Virus record (IMG/VR): IMGVR_UViG_3300034198_008248
Coordinates: 60,258-124,257 of that record
Source of the DNA: a virus
Strand: one strand, 5' to 3'
Length of the DNA: 64,000 nucleotides
The translations under genes and the position numbers were made by a program. Within the stretch, counting starts at the first letter, position 1, and each line of letters starts with the position of its first letter. Below the pieces are notes generated by a model. That model ran no database searches. It was not told the origin of the DNA and saw only the letters and a list, made by a program, of their open reading frames with translations. Below, piece by piece: positions 33,238 to 41,486 of the stretch.

Positions 33238-34005
33238 TTAAAATTTGAAGTAAATGGTTGTGAATGGGTTCGAAAGTATGTGTGGTATTATTTCAGAATG
33301 ATCATCAATTTTATTGATCCATCTATCAAATCTCACATCTTTCATATCATTAAATATATTCGAAAATCTTTGAATATTTTTATCGACCCACCATTCGTAG
33401 TGGAAAGATATTAACAATTCAAGATTATATTTTTTTCCATACTCAAATAGAGAATTTAAGATATTTTCTTCTCCACCTTCAATATCAACTTTGACAAACG
33501 ATACATCCGAAAATGGGAACATATCATCTATTTTTTGCATTGGAATACCCTTCACCTCTCTGTCGGTGACAAATAACGATTCGTTTTTTATTTGACTAGT
33601 CGAAGAACCAAGTCCTTCTTTTTGGAAATTTTCATTAAATTGATTGACTCCAAAAATAATATCTGATTCTGATGAATACACTGGACGATTTAAAGGAATA
33701 ACATTTTCACAATTCGATGATTTTAAATTTTTTAGTAAAGTATCATATGCCACTGGATCAGCATCTATAGATAACACATTTTTAAATTTTTTAGATAACC
33801 AAATAGAGGTCGCTCCGATCCAAGCACCCATGTCAATTGCATTTTTTTTTGAATCCTGTACATTTTCAAAAAATTCAAATGTTTCAGGTTCCCATGATTC
33901 TGATACAAATCTTTCAATGAACCAATTAAAACATGCAATGTTTTTGTTTGACTCTTTCTCAAAGTTATATTCAACTCCTCTAATATTACAAATTACTTTA
34001 TCCAT
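33238..34005 (-). CDS. FkbM-family methyltransferase
   Basis: 255 residues. NAIDMGAWIGATSIWLSK is the SAM-binding loop, VLSIDADPVAYDTLLKNL motif II, and VSFVKVDIEGGEENIL the FkbM signature. It would O-methylate sugars of the structure built by the neighbouring glycosyltransferases. Overlaps the upstream transferase by 13 bp. Confidence 0.88.
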   Translation of the reverse strand: MDKVICNIRGVEYNFEKESNKNIACFNWFIERFVSESWEPETFEFFENVQDSKKNAIDMGAWIGATSIWLSKKFKNVLSIDADPVAYDTLLKNLKSSNCENVIPLNRPVYSSESDIIFGVNQFNENFQKEGLGSSTSQIKNESLFVTDREVKGIPMQKIDDMFPFSDVSFVKVDIEGGEENILNSLFEYGKKYNLELLISFHYEWWVDKNIQRFSNIFNDMKDVRFDRWINKIDDHSEIIPHILSNPFTTIYFKF

Positions 34006-34676
34006 TTATTCAAAAATTTTTGTTGTTGATTATGTGTTAATTCTTGATATCTATCATTCAGTAAATCATGTGATCCACTTACCATATGATAAACCTTGCT
34101 ATTATTCATCAAAGCGTGCTTAATATTAAAAGATTCTAGTGTCATTGCGTAATCATTATCTTGATACCAAAAATCAAATTGTTCGTCAAACAACCCACAT
34201 TCACCAATAATATCTCTATGTAATAAAATACACCACCCACAAATTTCCTTCGAGACTGTATATCCTTCTACAATATCACCACTAGGATTTTGATGCAAAT
34301 GCCAATTGGGACATCTAGGAGAAAATGATCTAATGTTGGGATATTTTTCAATGATTTTCTTCGCTTCAGATAACCAATCTTTGGTAAAGAATAAGTCATT
34401 ATTACAAATAAGAATCCATTCAGAATCAGGATCAGTTTGATCGATCCCTATATTTAGGAATCTATTATACCCAAAAGAATCTTTTGGGTGGATGATTTTA
34501 CATCCGGGATATAAAAACCCATTTGTCTGAAAATCTAATATTGATTGAGATTCTACTACAATTATGTCTACATCATTACAATGATCTGATACCCTGAGAC
34601 TATTTATTGTCCGACTCGTCAAGCCGTAATGAGACAAATCGAAAGTATTACTTAATATTATAGCATCAATCATCAT
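33993..34676 (-). CDS. family 2 glycosyltransferase
   Basis: 227 residues. IDAIILSNTFDLSHYGLTSRTINSL, then FGYNRFLNIGIDQT and WILICNNDLFFTKDWL (NND metal motif, about residue 95), CGWCILLHRDIIGECGLFDE and FWYQDNDYAM are GT-A features of a rhamnosyltransferase-like protein. Start overlaps the upstream stop (ATGA). Confidence 0.87.
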   Translation of the reverse strand: MMIDAIILSNTFDLSHYGLTSRTINSLRVSDHCNDVDIIVVESQSILDFQTNGFLYPGCKIIHPKDSFGYNRFLNIGIDQTDPDSEWILICNNDLFFTKDWLSEAKKIIEKYPNIRSFSPRCPNWHLHQNPSGDIVEGYTVSKEICGWCILLHRDIIGECGLFDEQFDFWYQDNDYAMTLESFNIKHALMNNSKVYHMVSGSHDLLNDRYQELTHNQQQKFLNKWIK

Positions 34677-35500
34677 GGTTTAATTGTCTTTAAAAATTTT
34701 AAAACGTTATCTTCAGTTTGATCAGGAACCCCATCATATCCAAAAGGTGTGACCCCAAATTTTGATTTAAAATAATCATACGATTTATACATATTAGTTC
34801 TCCACTCTTCCATCTTTTCTTTCGTCTTAATCGTGGATGATTCTTCAGAACATGCTTGTTCTTCAATATAATCACACGAATTGGCCAGATCAGCCCACCA
34901 CCAATAAGGTGTTGAATAACCTTTCAAAGCTAATTCATAACTATGCGAAACATGATCAAAAGCATTTTTAAAATTCTCATCAATCAACCCTACATCTTCT
35001 AAAGATTTTCGCGTGTAATAACAAAACGCTCCGACACAATGTTGATTCAGAGCAATGGAAACGTTATCGGAGTATTTCACAACTAATCTTGGATGTGGTT
35101 CTCCTTTCGAGATTCCATTTTTATTGGCTGGACCATGGTACCCAAACATCATATGTTGAATTCCTGTAGCTTTGGATGCTTTGATGTATGCTTCAAAAAT
35201 TTGATCATTTTTAATCAGCATATCATCTTCAATTAAGAAGATGTGATCACAATCTTTATTCAATAAATGTTTCAATGCTAAATTTTTGGATTTTGCGACC
35301 CCTAAATTTTCCATATTATTTCTAACGTAGAAATTGTATCCCTCTACTTCCAAATCATCTCCATCATTTATAATGATAAACTCACAATCATTTCTATACT
35401 TGATAGAATCTAATAATTTATTAAGCATAGATTTCCTGTTACATGTCAGGATTCCTATTCCGATCTTTTCAACCTTTGACATATCACATCCACTCAACAT
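34673..35500 (-). CDS. family 2 glycosyltransferase
   Basis: 275 residues; MSKVEKIGIGILTCNRKSML (start at 35482) is an alternative beginning. FIIINDGDD, NLGVAKSKNLALKHLL and IFLIEDDMLI (EDD) mark the GT-A domain. VGLIDENFKNAFDHVSHSYELALKG resembles the acceptor side. First transferase of the operon after the kinase gene. Confidence 0.86.
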   Translation of the reverse strand: MLSGCDMSKVEKIGIGILTCNRKSMLNKLLDSIKYRNDCEFIIINDGDDLEVEGYNFYVRNNMENLGVAKSKNLALKHLLNKDCDHIFLIEDDMLIKNDQIFEAYIKASKATGIQHMMFGYHGPANKNGISKGEPHPRLVVKYSDNVSIALNQHCVGAFCYYTRKSLEDVGLIDENFKNAFDHVSHSYELALKGYSTPYWWWADLANSCDYIEEQACSEESSTIKTKEKMEEWRTNMYKSYDYFKSKFGVTPFGYDGVPDQTEDNVLKFLKTIKP

Positions 35501-35501
35501 A

Positions 35502-36239
35502 TTATCTTTGTGTTTTGATTTGATTCATTAAGGATTTGATCTGAGCATCTTTACCCATCTCAGCTTGTTGTTCACCCAACATCTGTTCAAGAAGATCAAC
35601 ATTACTTGGATCTAAGATACTATTAGTAGTCTCGATTAGATCTCCTTTATAGTCAATAAATTCTCCAATAAACCAAATTCTATCATCTACACTCTTACCA
35701 TCTACTTGAATAATGGCTGGGCAATCTTCTTTCGGGAAGAAAATATCAGATTCCAAATTCTCACAATATTGATGATATAAATCACCGAAAATTTGATCAG
35801 TATCTTTAATAAATTGTAGATCGGTATCACGCATTCCATCATCTACGATTTTGATTTCTGGATCATAACGTAGCATGAAAATGATATCTAAATTTTTCAA
35901 GGATTCTCTAACTAGAGAGATTGAAGCCGCGCACACCTCATCAGATATCAAATTTTTACTATTTGCGTATAGTGTATATACTAGATTATCAAGAGGGCAA
36001 CGATCGTAAATGACTTTAGATTTCTCTCCATATTTTTCTTGCTCCTTCATCATCCAATCCAAAATCAATAATTGAGTTTCTTCAGATGTATTAGAAGAAT
36101 GTGATAAATTAGATTCAGTGATCACATCTCTATATGTTTTTGTTGGACTCACGAACATGGGCCATTTATCACGAAATAATTTGACTAATGTTGACTTCCC
36201 GGTGTTTGCTGCACCAACCATGGCAATTCTCATATCCAT
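35502..36239 (-). CDS. NadR/AAA_28-like P-loop kinase
   Basis: 245 residues. RIAMVGAANTGKSTLVKLF is Walker A; VIYDRCPLDNLVYTLY and IIFMLRYDPEI are the base- and lid-side motifs of the NadR/Ttd14-like kinase group. Substrate is unknown (nucleoside, ribosylnicotinamide or similar). A TTAAATA copy lies 9 nt upstream of ATG and a TTGACT further up, so both an early and a late start are possible. Heads the long minus-strand run to the glycan cluster. Confidence 0.8.
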   Translation of the reverse strand: MDMRIAMVGAANTGKSTLVKLFRDKWPMFVSPTKTYRDVITESNLSHSSNTSEETQLLILDWMMKEQEKYGEKSKVIYDRCPLDNLVYTLYANSKNLISDEVCAASISLVRESLKNLDIIFMLRYDPEIKIVDDGMRDTDLQFIKDTDQIFGDLYHQYCENLESDIFFPKEDCPAIIQVDGKSVDDRIWFIGEFIDYKGDLIETTNSILDPSNVDLLEQMLGEQQAEMGKDAQIKSLMNQIKTQR

Positions 36240-36291
36240 AATTTACCATATTTAACTAAAAAGTCAATCACTTGATTTTATAAAATATGTA

Positions 36292-36298
36292 TTAAATA
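36292..36298 (+). promoter_or_regulatory. late-type box TTAAATA
   Basis: Box ends 7 nt before the plus-strand ATG at 36306 of the PhoH-like gene. GGAGG directly abuts this ATG, too close to act as a normal Shine-Dalgarno site. Confidence 0.5.
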
Positions 36299-36305
36299 AT
36301 GGAGG

Positions 36306-37046
36306 ATGACACCTAAAAAAGCACCTCGCAAGAGGAAAGAGTCGGTTGATGTTACAGAAGAATTCACTAAACAATACAAAAAGAATTTCGACTGTTCTAA
36401 TATAGTAATCAAAAAACCATTCCCATTCACAGATAATCACACTGCTTTTTATTACCTGACACAAAATGATAAAACTAATATGGTTTTCTTGGATGGACCC
36501 GCTGGTTCAATGAAGAGCTACATCTCTGTTTATTCTGCAATGGAAATGCTTAGGGATAGAAAAGTAGATAAAATCATTTATATAAGAACTGTTGTTGAGA
36601 GTGCATCAAAATCTTTGGGATATCTTAAAGGTGACGAGAACGAAAAATTCGCAGCTTACACGCTACCTTTAATTGAAAAAATCTCAGAAATCACTGACAA
36701 ACCAACTGTCAGTGCATTACTTGAACAAGAGTATGTCAAAGCTATGCCTGTAAACTTCGTCAGGGGTCTTACATTCAATAATGCTGTGGTCATCATCGAT
36801 GAAGCTCAGAACGCTACTAGAAGCGAATTAACAACCATTATGACTCGTTTTGGTAGAGGATCGAAATATATCATTTGTGGAGACGCCAAACAAAGTGATA
36901 TTAAAGACTCAGGGTTTACTAAAGTCTTCGAATTATTCGATACTGAATTTTCAAGAAAGAATCATATTCATTGTATGAAGTTTGACATACACGATATTTC
37001 GAGATCTGCTATACTCAAACATATAACTCAAGTTCTCTCGGTGTAG
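36306..37046 (+). CDS. phoH: PhoH-like P-loop ATPase
   Basis: 246 residues. FLDGPAGSMKSYISVYSAMEML is Walker A (about residue 63), IIYIRTVVESASKSLGYLKGDENEK the PhoH signature, VIIDEAQNATRSELTTIMTRFG Walker B, and YIICGDAKQSDI motif III. PhoH proteins are RNA-linked ATPases/helicases common in large phages; the exact role in infection is unknown. Single-gene unit between two minus-strand blocks, closed by a strong terminator. Confidence 0.92.
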   Translation: MTPKKAPRKRKESVDVTEEFTKQYKKNFDCSNIVIKKPFPFTDNHTAFYYLTQNDKTNMVFLDGPAGSMKSYISVYSAMEMLRDRKVDKIIYIRTVVESASKSLGYLKGDENEKFAAYTLPLIEKISEITDKPTVSALLEQEYVKAMPVNFVRGLTFNNAVVIIDEAQNATRSELTTIMTRFGRGSKYIICGDAKQSDIKDSGFTKVFELFDTEFSRKNHIHCMKFDIHDISRSAILKHITQVLSV

Positions 37047-37054
37047 CATCAAAT

Positions 37055-37089
37055 AAAAAAACCCTCTCAGTAATTTGAGAGGGTTTTTT
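37055..37089. terminator. bidirectional intrinsic terminator
   Basis: Stem CCCTCTCA/TGAGAGGG with A-run before and T-run after, extending to AAAAAACCC...GGGTTTTTT. It follows the PhoH gene on the plus strand and the gene at 37146 on the minus strand. Confidence 0.92.
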
Positions 37090-37145
37090 ATGCAAGAAGT
37101 TTTTTTATAAACTGTGCTGTTGTGAGCTTATCGTTTTTACACAGA

Positions 37146-37379
37146 TTATAACCAACGTTTACATGTTAAACTCATTCCATTAACATCGGTTGTAGATTCT
37201 TCTAGATTAATCAATCCATGACTCTTTACGTGATTTTCATATAGTTCAGCCAACGCTTTCCCGTCTCTGGTGTTCAAAATTCCTTCAAGAAATCCCAAAG
37301 ATACGTTACATTCGCTGCTATTTAAAACTGGTCTACCTCCAACCATGTTTACCTGATCAGGTTCTTTATAGTGATTCAT
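37146..37379 (-). CDS. hypothetical small protein
   Basis: 77 residues, MNHYKEPDQVNMVGGRPVLNSS. No motif recognised. It has the best match to the T4 late consensus in the window (TATAAATA) 6 nt before the ATG, and a terminator 57 nt after the stop. Confidence 0.7.
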   Translation of the reverse strand: MNHYKEPDQVNMVGGRPVLNSSECNVSLGFLEGILNTRDGKALAELYENHVKSHGLINLEESTTDVNGMSLTCKRWL

Positions 37380-38172
37380 TTTCTTTATTTATATGGTTTT
37401 GAACACATTCTTTGAAAATTTGTATACATTCTTCAGAGAAACCTTTCTGTAAATCAAAAATTTTCATATTATCTTGAAATAAAACAAATGGTGAGTGTGT
37501 TGCAATTATAATCTGATACTCCTTTGTTAGGTCAGCTAAAAGCTTATATAATTCTACTTGTTTTGGAAGAGACAAAGCTCTCTCAGGCTCATCCAAAATC
37601 AACGTAGGTTTTCCATCTCTGGGTAGAGATCTTATGTAATCGGACTCCGCTCTTTGTGTAGGATGCGCGGAAACATATTGGGTCAAATCTGGTGGATTCT
37701 TAGCCATATTTAGAAGTTTATTCAACTTAATCATCCGATATTGTCCAGAAGAAGGCTTATCCATCAGATATTGAAATTGTTCTTGCTCAGTGGTCATTCC
37801 ATCTTCTGAAAGAGAGATGTTATTAGAGAACCAAGCCCATTCATCGATTTTAATATCTCCATCATTATAAAATGATGCAATTCCATCCCATTCTACGACA
37901 CAATCAGTTGAGGCTGGACAATAGGCTCTATAAACCCAAGGAAAATGTTCTTTACATTGTGCTCCTAGAGCTAATTCTGAGCTAATTTTAGACCATCCAC
38001 CCTTTTCAATTCCACAATAAGACTTGATCATCTTCAGAATACATGACTTACCAAATCCATTCGGAGCTAGTAAAACATTCACTTTATCTGCTTCAAAATC
38101 AAACTTAATGCCCGGATAAAATCCCGGCATTTGTGTTAGAAATCCATTTAAAATTTTAATTGATTTAACCAT
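37366..38172 (-). CDS. ABC/RecF-type ATPase
   Basis: 268 residues from MVKSIKILNGFLTQMPGFYPG. Start 38172 directly follows the stop of the preceding gene; the longer open frame overlaps it fully. VNVLLAPNGFGKSCILKMI is Walker A (about residue 34), TLILDEPERALSLPKQVELYKLLADL holds signature-like and Walker B elements (about 190), and IIIATHSPFVLF the switch His. The family includes OLD/AAA_15-like ATPases with DNA-repair or anti-phage roles. No nuclease domain is fused. Confidence 0.8.
   Translation of the reverse strand: MVKSIKILNGFLTQMPGFYPGIKFDFEADKVNVLLAPNGFGKSCILKMIKSYCGIEKGGWSKISSELALGAQCKEHFPWVYRAYCPASTDCVVEWDGIASFYNDGDIKIDEWAWFSNNISLSEDGMTTEQEQFQYLMDKPSSGQYRMIKLNKLLNMAKNPPDLTQYVSAHPTQRAESDYIRSLPRDGKPTLILDEPERALSLPKQVELYKLLADLTKEYQIIIATHSPFVLFQDNMKIFDLQKGFSEECIQIFKECVQNHINKENESL
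37386..37393 (-). promoter_or_regulatory. late promoter TATAAATA (perfect T4 consensus)
   Basis: Full 8-bp T4 late consensus ending 6 nt before the ATG at 37379. It lies across the end of the ABC-type ATPase gene. Confidence 0.75.
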
Positions 38173-38173
38173 A

Positions 38174-38437
38174 TTATCGATTGTTAGTTGACCACGGTGT
38201 TCCCTCAAACCATCCAGTTCCACTATAAACTTTATTATTGATAGGTGCTCCTCTTGGTCCTTGTGGGATTGGTTTAATAGGCTGTGGAGTTGATTGTTCC
38301 TCGACCTTTTGAATAGCTTCTTCTGGTGTTGGTGCAATGGCTACGGTTTCTCCTGTAGTAGCCATAAACTGTTCTCCAAATTTCTTAACTTGGATCTTGA
38401 AATTATCATCTTCTATTGCTTGAATTTCTATATTCAC
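38174..38437 (-). CDS. hypothetical Pro/Gly-tailed protein
   Basis: 87 residues with a GTG start. The N-terminal part reads NIEIQAIEDDNFKIQVKKFG and the C-terminal 45 residues are Pro/Gly/Asn-rich and probably disordered. The promoter places the GTG at about +1. It precedes the ATPase by 1 bp, suggesting a shared function. Confidence 0.62.
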   Translation of the reverse strand: MNIEIQAIEDDNFKIQVKKFGEQFMATTGETVAIAPTPEEAIQKVEEQSTPQPIKPIPQGPRGAPINNKVYSGTGWFEGTPWSTNNR

Positions 38438-38443
38438 AACAAT

Positions 38444-38471
38444 ATTAAAGCATATGATATCAATATGTCAA
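38444..38471 (-). promoter_or_regulatory. sigma70-like promoter
   Basis: TTGACA (38466-38471), 16-bp spacer and TTTAAT (38444-38449). The GTG start at 38437 begins 6 nt after the -10 box, predicting a leaderless message for the two-gene ATPase operon. Confidence 0.7.
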
Positions 38472-39022
38472 GGAGTTGATTGTGGATTATTTGCCGAAGT
38501 AGACAAAACCCTTTTTCTTTTCTTCTTTTTGGGTTTCCTGCCACCTGTTACTGCGTCTTTTGCGCTCAAATCTCGAACAATATTTCCATCTTTATCAACT
38601 AAGAATATTTTTTGAGGATTTGATTCTCCAACTGAAATAAATTCTGGTCGAATTTTGACCAAAACTTTATATAATTGTTTCTCATCTCCCGGTTGCATTT
38701 TTACTTTATACACGTTATTATCCACTAAAGAATATCCTTGATTCTTTAATTTGTTTTCAATATATGTAGCTTCAGGAGTAGTTGCTTTAATCAATCGTTT
38801 ATTTAAATCTTTGATAGAATCCACTACACCTTTAATCGGATTATATAATTCAGGAGCCATTTTTTCAGAGGCAAATTTTCCAATTGCTAATGCCCCTTTT
38901 GCAGTTCTACCTGCTAAACTAGCGGTATTTTTAACACCTTGGACAGATTTTTGTGCTAGGTTGCTCCAAAATCCTTCAGCTAAAAGTTCTCTCTGTGTGT
39001 ATTTTCTAATATCCTTTTTCAT
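38468..39022 (-). CDS. hypothetical late/virion-like protein
   Basis: 184 residues. N-terminal MKKDIRKYTQRELLAEGFWSNL, a helical Ala/Gly/Lys stretch, a central KNQGYSLVDNNVYKVKMQPGD fold and a basic tail (KPKKKKRKR). The N-terminal 'RELLxEGFW' is often seen in small phage virion-associated proteins. Its ATG overlaps the TGA of a duplicated protease tail, marking an insertion site. Confidence 0.65.
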   Translation of the reverse strand: MKKDIRKYTQRELLAEGFWSNLAQKSVQGVKNTASLAGRTAKGALAIGKFASEKMAPELYNPIKGVVDSIKDLNKRLIKATTPEATYIENKLKNQGYSLVDNNVYKVKMQPGDEKQLYKVLVKIRPEFISVGESNPQKIFLVDKDGNIVRDLSAKDAVTGGRKPKKKKRKRVLSTSANNPQSTP

Positions 39023-39075
39023 AAATCAACCTCCATATTTTTTCCAGCTACATCAACCAGTGATACGTCTAAGAG
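39019..39075 (-). pseudogene. duplicated 3' end of the retropepsin-like gene
   Basis: Reads LLDVSLVDVAGKNMEVDL then stop, against LIDVSLVDVAGKNLQVDI at the end of the intact gene (39770). About 74% identical at the DNA level, mostly third-position changes. Both copies end in TGA overlapping the next gene's ATG. The GIY-YIG gene lies between the two copies. Confidence 0.85.
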
Positions 39076-39773
39076 TGTAATATTAGATAATCTTTTTTGT
39101 GTTTAGCCGCTCTCAGTTTTTCTTTAGTTTCATCGGAATGTTTAAATCCTAGAGCGTATCTATTTCCCCTCCTAAACATACTCATCTTAGCCTTAGCTTC
39201 TTCAGAATGTTTTGACCCTAATCTAATTTGTCTAAGTTTTTCTTTAGATTCGATGGACATTTTTTTACCTAGATTGAGTTGTCTCATTTTTTCTTTATGT
39301 TCCTCAGTGTGAGGTTTTCCACGTTTACCCAATTTCGACTGTCTAATTTTTTCCTTGGTTTCTTCTGAATGTTTTCTACCCATTTGTCCTAAACTTATAT
39401 TTCTTTTAGTTTCCTCGGAACTTTTAACCCCTGTTCTATCATTAGAAGATTTACATATATTATAACCATTTTTAGGATTTGTAGAATCAAATAATTCTAT
39501 GTAATACTTCTCCTTTTCTAAAAGGATATCATTATCTTTCAATTTATTGAAATCTTGAATGATTTCTAATATTTCAATATTAAACGAATCCCACCCATGT
39601 TTTATTATAGCATTTTCAAAATAATAACGACCATTAGATTTTTTTTCACAACTTTTATGACAACTCAATCTGTAATATAAATTGACAGATTTACCTATAT
39701 AAATTTTTCCGTTATTGATACACGTCAATTTATATACACCAGCTTCTTTGGGATATTTAATATTATTTTTCAT
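39069..39773 (-). CDS. GIY-YIG homing endonuclease with NUMOD3 repeats
   Basis: 234 residues. AGVYKLTCINNGKIYIGKSVNLYYRLSCHKS is the GIY-YIG nuclease core with a catalytic Arg and Glu region following. The second half has five KHSEETKEKIRQ...LGKK-type NUMOD3 DNA-binding repeats. It begins at the TGA of the protease gene (ATGA) and its last bases overlap a second copy of that gene's 3' end, showing that it entered there. Free-standing mobile element. Confidence 0.9.
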   Translation of the reverse strand: MKNNIKYPKEAGVYKLTCINNGKIYIGKSVNLYYRLSCHKSCEKKSNGRYYFENAIIKHGWDSFNIEILEIIQDFNKLKDNDILLEKEKYYIELFDSTNPKNGYNICKSSNDRTGVKSSEETKRNISLGQMGRKHSEETKEKIRQSKLGKRGKPHTEEHKEKMRQLNLGKKMSIESKEKLRQIRLGSKHSEEAKAKMSMFRRGNRYALGFKHSDETKEKLRAAKHKKDYLILHS

Positions 39774-40210
39774 ATATCTACTTGTAAATTTTTTCCGGCT
39801 ACATCCACTAGCGAAACATCGATTAGTGCATTTAGGTTTTGACTTATGAAATTCTTCCCTACTAATATTTTATGAGCATTCTCAGACCTATTACCAATAG
39901 AAAATGGAACATCTTTAAAGACCTTGTTTCCAAATTTCACATCAAATAAAACCACAGGACGTTCTTCTTTATTACCTGCACCTAGATTAATCGTAATTGT
40001 GTCCTTTAATTCTTTCTCAACGCTTATACCACCTTCAGTAGTGAATCTGACTAGTTTTCCATCACTTTCAATATCCTCACCATGAAGAACATTGAATGCA
40101 CCATTTCCAGAATCAAGCTTAGATTTTATGGGTCCAATGCCATCCAAAGTAAGAATCTCTTCGAGTCCTACTATGAGTTTTTCCATAAAAAATTGCTTAA
40201 AACTGATCAT
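39770..40210 (-). CDS. putative retropepsin-like aspartyl protease
   Basis: 146 residues. ILTLDGIGPIKSKLDSGNGAFNVLHGEDI resembles the (D)TG-active-site opening of the RimK-associated/Zn_protease aspartyl family, with DSG in place of DTG. SIGNRSENAHKILVGKNFISQ...LIDVS corresponds to the 'LLGR-x-FL-x(n)-(L/I)VD' segment. Such one-domain proteases work as dimers. Target unknown; the late context suggests virion processing. Its 3' end is the homing site described above. Confidence 0.6.
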   Translation of the reverse strand: MISFKQFFMEKLIVGLEEILTLDGIGPIKSKLDSGNGAFNVLHGEDIESDGKLVRFTTEGGISVEKELKDTITINLGAGNKEERPVVLFDVKFGNKVFKDVPFSIGNRSENAHKILVGKNFISQNLNALIDVSLVDVAGKNLQVDI

Positions 40211-40653
40211 TAAATTTTCACATCTTCAAATCCATCATTAGCAAAATCCGCAACGTCATCCAATTCATTCCAGACATCTGAAATATAATCTTCAGCCTTG
40301 ATGATTTTAGCAACCATCCAAGTATCTAGTTTATCACTTTCACAATGATTTAGAAGAATATCAGCGCGTTTGATCAATTTACGTAGAGCTTTAACAATGA
40401 TCTCATTATCTAGATCATCATCCTCGTCTTCAAAAATATCATCATCCTCGAAAATATCATCATCCTCGAAAATATCATCATCTCCCATCTCTGGTTCAAC
40501 CATTAAAGGTTTTTCCATTGTAATGATAGCTTCTGCATCTTCATCTTCGAATGTATTGTAGTCATTATAATAATCAGCATATTTCTGATCATTCGGAGTT
40601 GTATAGCTTTCCCAGATTACATCATTTTCTTCTCTCTTAAATTTCTTACCCAT
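40210..40653 (-). CDS. acidic protein with tandem DDDIFED repeat
   Basis: 147 residues. The middle has three copies of DDIFED encoded by an 18-bp tandem repeat. The C-terminal 60 residues (VKALRKLIKRADILLNHCESDKLDTWMVAKIIKAEDYISDVWNEL) look like a conserved helical domain seen in other phage proteins. Late box 5 nt from ATG. It could be an internal head or assembly protein; function unknown. Confidence 0.72.
   Translation of the reverse strand: MGKKFKREENDVIWESYTTPNDQKYADYYNDYNTFEDEDAEAIITMEKPLMVEPEMGDDDIFEDDDIFEDDDIFEDEDDDLDNEIIVKALRKLIKRADILLNHCESDKLDTWMVAKIIKAEDYISDVWNELDDVADFANDGFEDVKI
40429..40482. repeat. 18-bp tandem repeat (3 copies)
   Basis: Unit 'atcatcatcctcgaaaat', in frame within the acidic protein gene. 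Slippage would change the protein by six residues at a time. Confidence 0.85.
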
Positions 40654-40658
40654 TATAT

Positions 40659-40665
40659 TATTTAG
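40659..40665 (-). promoter_or_regulatory. late promoter box CTAAATA
   Basis: Box ends 5 nt before the ATG at 40653; it overlaps the stop region of the 40662 gene. Confidence 0.7.
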
Positions 40666-41021
40666 TTGATTTTGTTAAGTTGTTTTCTGAGATCTCCACC
40701 AGATGTTGAAGATGATATAATTCCTAGAACACTTGGTAAAATTTCTTCTCTAGAATTCTTATATTTTTTCATTTGCATTTGACTCTGGAGATTGAGTAAA
40801 GTATTAGCTTGCTCTGGAGAAGGCTCGAATAAAGCAGCATCAATCATATCAGCAATATACTTATCTTCCCCAGCAGATGACAGAGGCATTATCTCCTCTT
40901 GAGGTTGTGGTGCAGCTTGAGCATCTCCAGATGGCTGTTCTTGACTCATATCAGGCATTTCACCCTCTTCTTTGATGATTTTTAGACAGGTATCAATCAA
41001 CCTTAAAGTTTTTGATTTCAT
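40662..41021 (-). CDS. hypothetical Gln/Pro-linker protein
   Basis: 119 residues. A short N-terminal helix (RLIDTCLKIIKEEGE), a Gln/Pro/Ala linker, then a helical C-terminus (SPEQANTLLNLQSQMQMKKYKNSREEILPSVLGI). Same three-part plan as the late protein at 1304-1645, without clear sequence identity. 3 nt after the preceding gene, so likely from the 41480 promoter. Confidence 0.68.
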   Translation of the reverse strand: MKSKTLRLIDTCLKIIKEEGEMPDMSQEQPSGDAQAAPQPQEEIMPLSSAGEDKYIADMIDAALFEPSPEQANTLLNLQSQMQMKKYKNSREEILPSVLGIISSSTSGGDLRKQLNKIN

Positions 41022-41024
41022 AAA

Positions 41025-41474
41025 TTAATAGTTAACTTGGATTGGTCCAGCTCTTCTAGCTTGTTGTAATGATCGCTCTAGTTCTCTAGTAGAATCTTCG
41101 TAAGTTTTAACAGCTTGACCAGCTAATTGTTGACGTTTTTTCATCGCTTGTTTAGCTCTCTGAGCAGATGTTCCAAGCATTCTACCAGCTACACCTTTCA
41201 ATCCAGATGCAGCAGTATTACCCAACTTTTCAACTTCTTGATCAACCTTGTATGTTCCTACTCCAGCCTCGATACTTTCAGCTTCTTCTTCATTATCCAT
41301 GCCTGATACTTGTAGGGGTATTTCCTTACTCCCAGTATCTACAAAAATCATACCAGACAACCTATCTAATCTTACGTTAACATCTTTAGATTTTAAAAAA
41401 TCAATGAGATCCCATTTAGGATCTTCTGTATTTTCTGGATTATATTCTTCTAGGATTGAAAGAAAACGACTCAT
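41025..41474 (-). CDS. hypothetical helical late protein
   Basis: 149 residues. N-terminal FLSILEEYNPENTEDPKW domain, then a Gly/Ala hinge (LGNTAASGLKGVAGRMLG) and a basic helix rich in Gln/Arg. Late box ATAAATA 5 nt from the ATG. Probably structural; no family recognised. Confidence 0.68.
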   Translation of the reverse strand: MSRFLSILEEYNPENTEDPKWDLIDFLKSKDVNVRLDRLSGMIFVDTGSKEIPLQVSGMDNEEEAESIEAGVGTYKVDQEVEKLGNTAASGLKGVAGRMLGTSAQRAKQAMKKRQQLAGQAVKTYEDSTRELERSLQQARRAGPIQVNY

Positions 41475-41479
41475 ACATA

Positions 41480-41486
41480 TATTTAT
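41480..41486 (-). promoter_or_regulatory. late promoter box ATAAATA
   Basis: Box ends 5 nt before the ATG at 41474. Confidence 0.66.

Noticed and set aside
36301-36305. GGAGG before the PhoH start as a Shine-Dalgarno site
   Set aside because: No gap between it and the ATG; functional SD sites need about 5-9 nt.
40429-40482. Tandem repeat considered as a CRISPR array
   Set aside because: 18-bp units with no spacers, in frame in a coding sequence.
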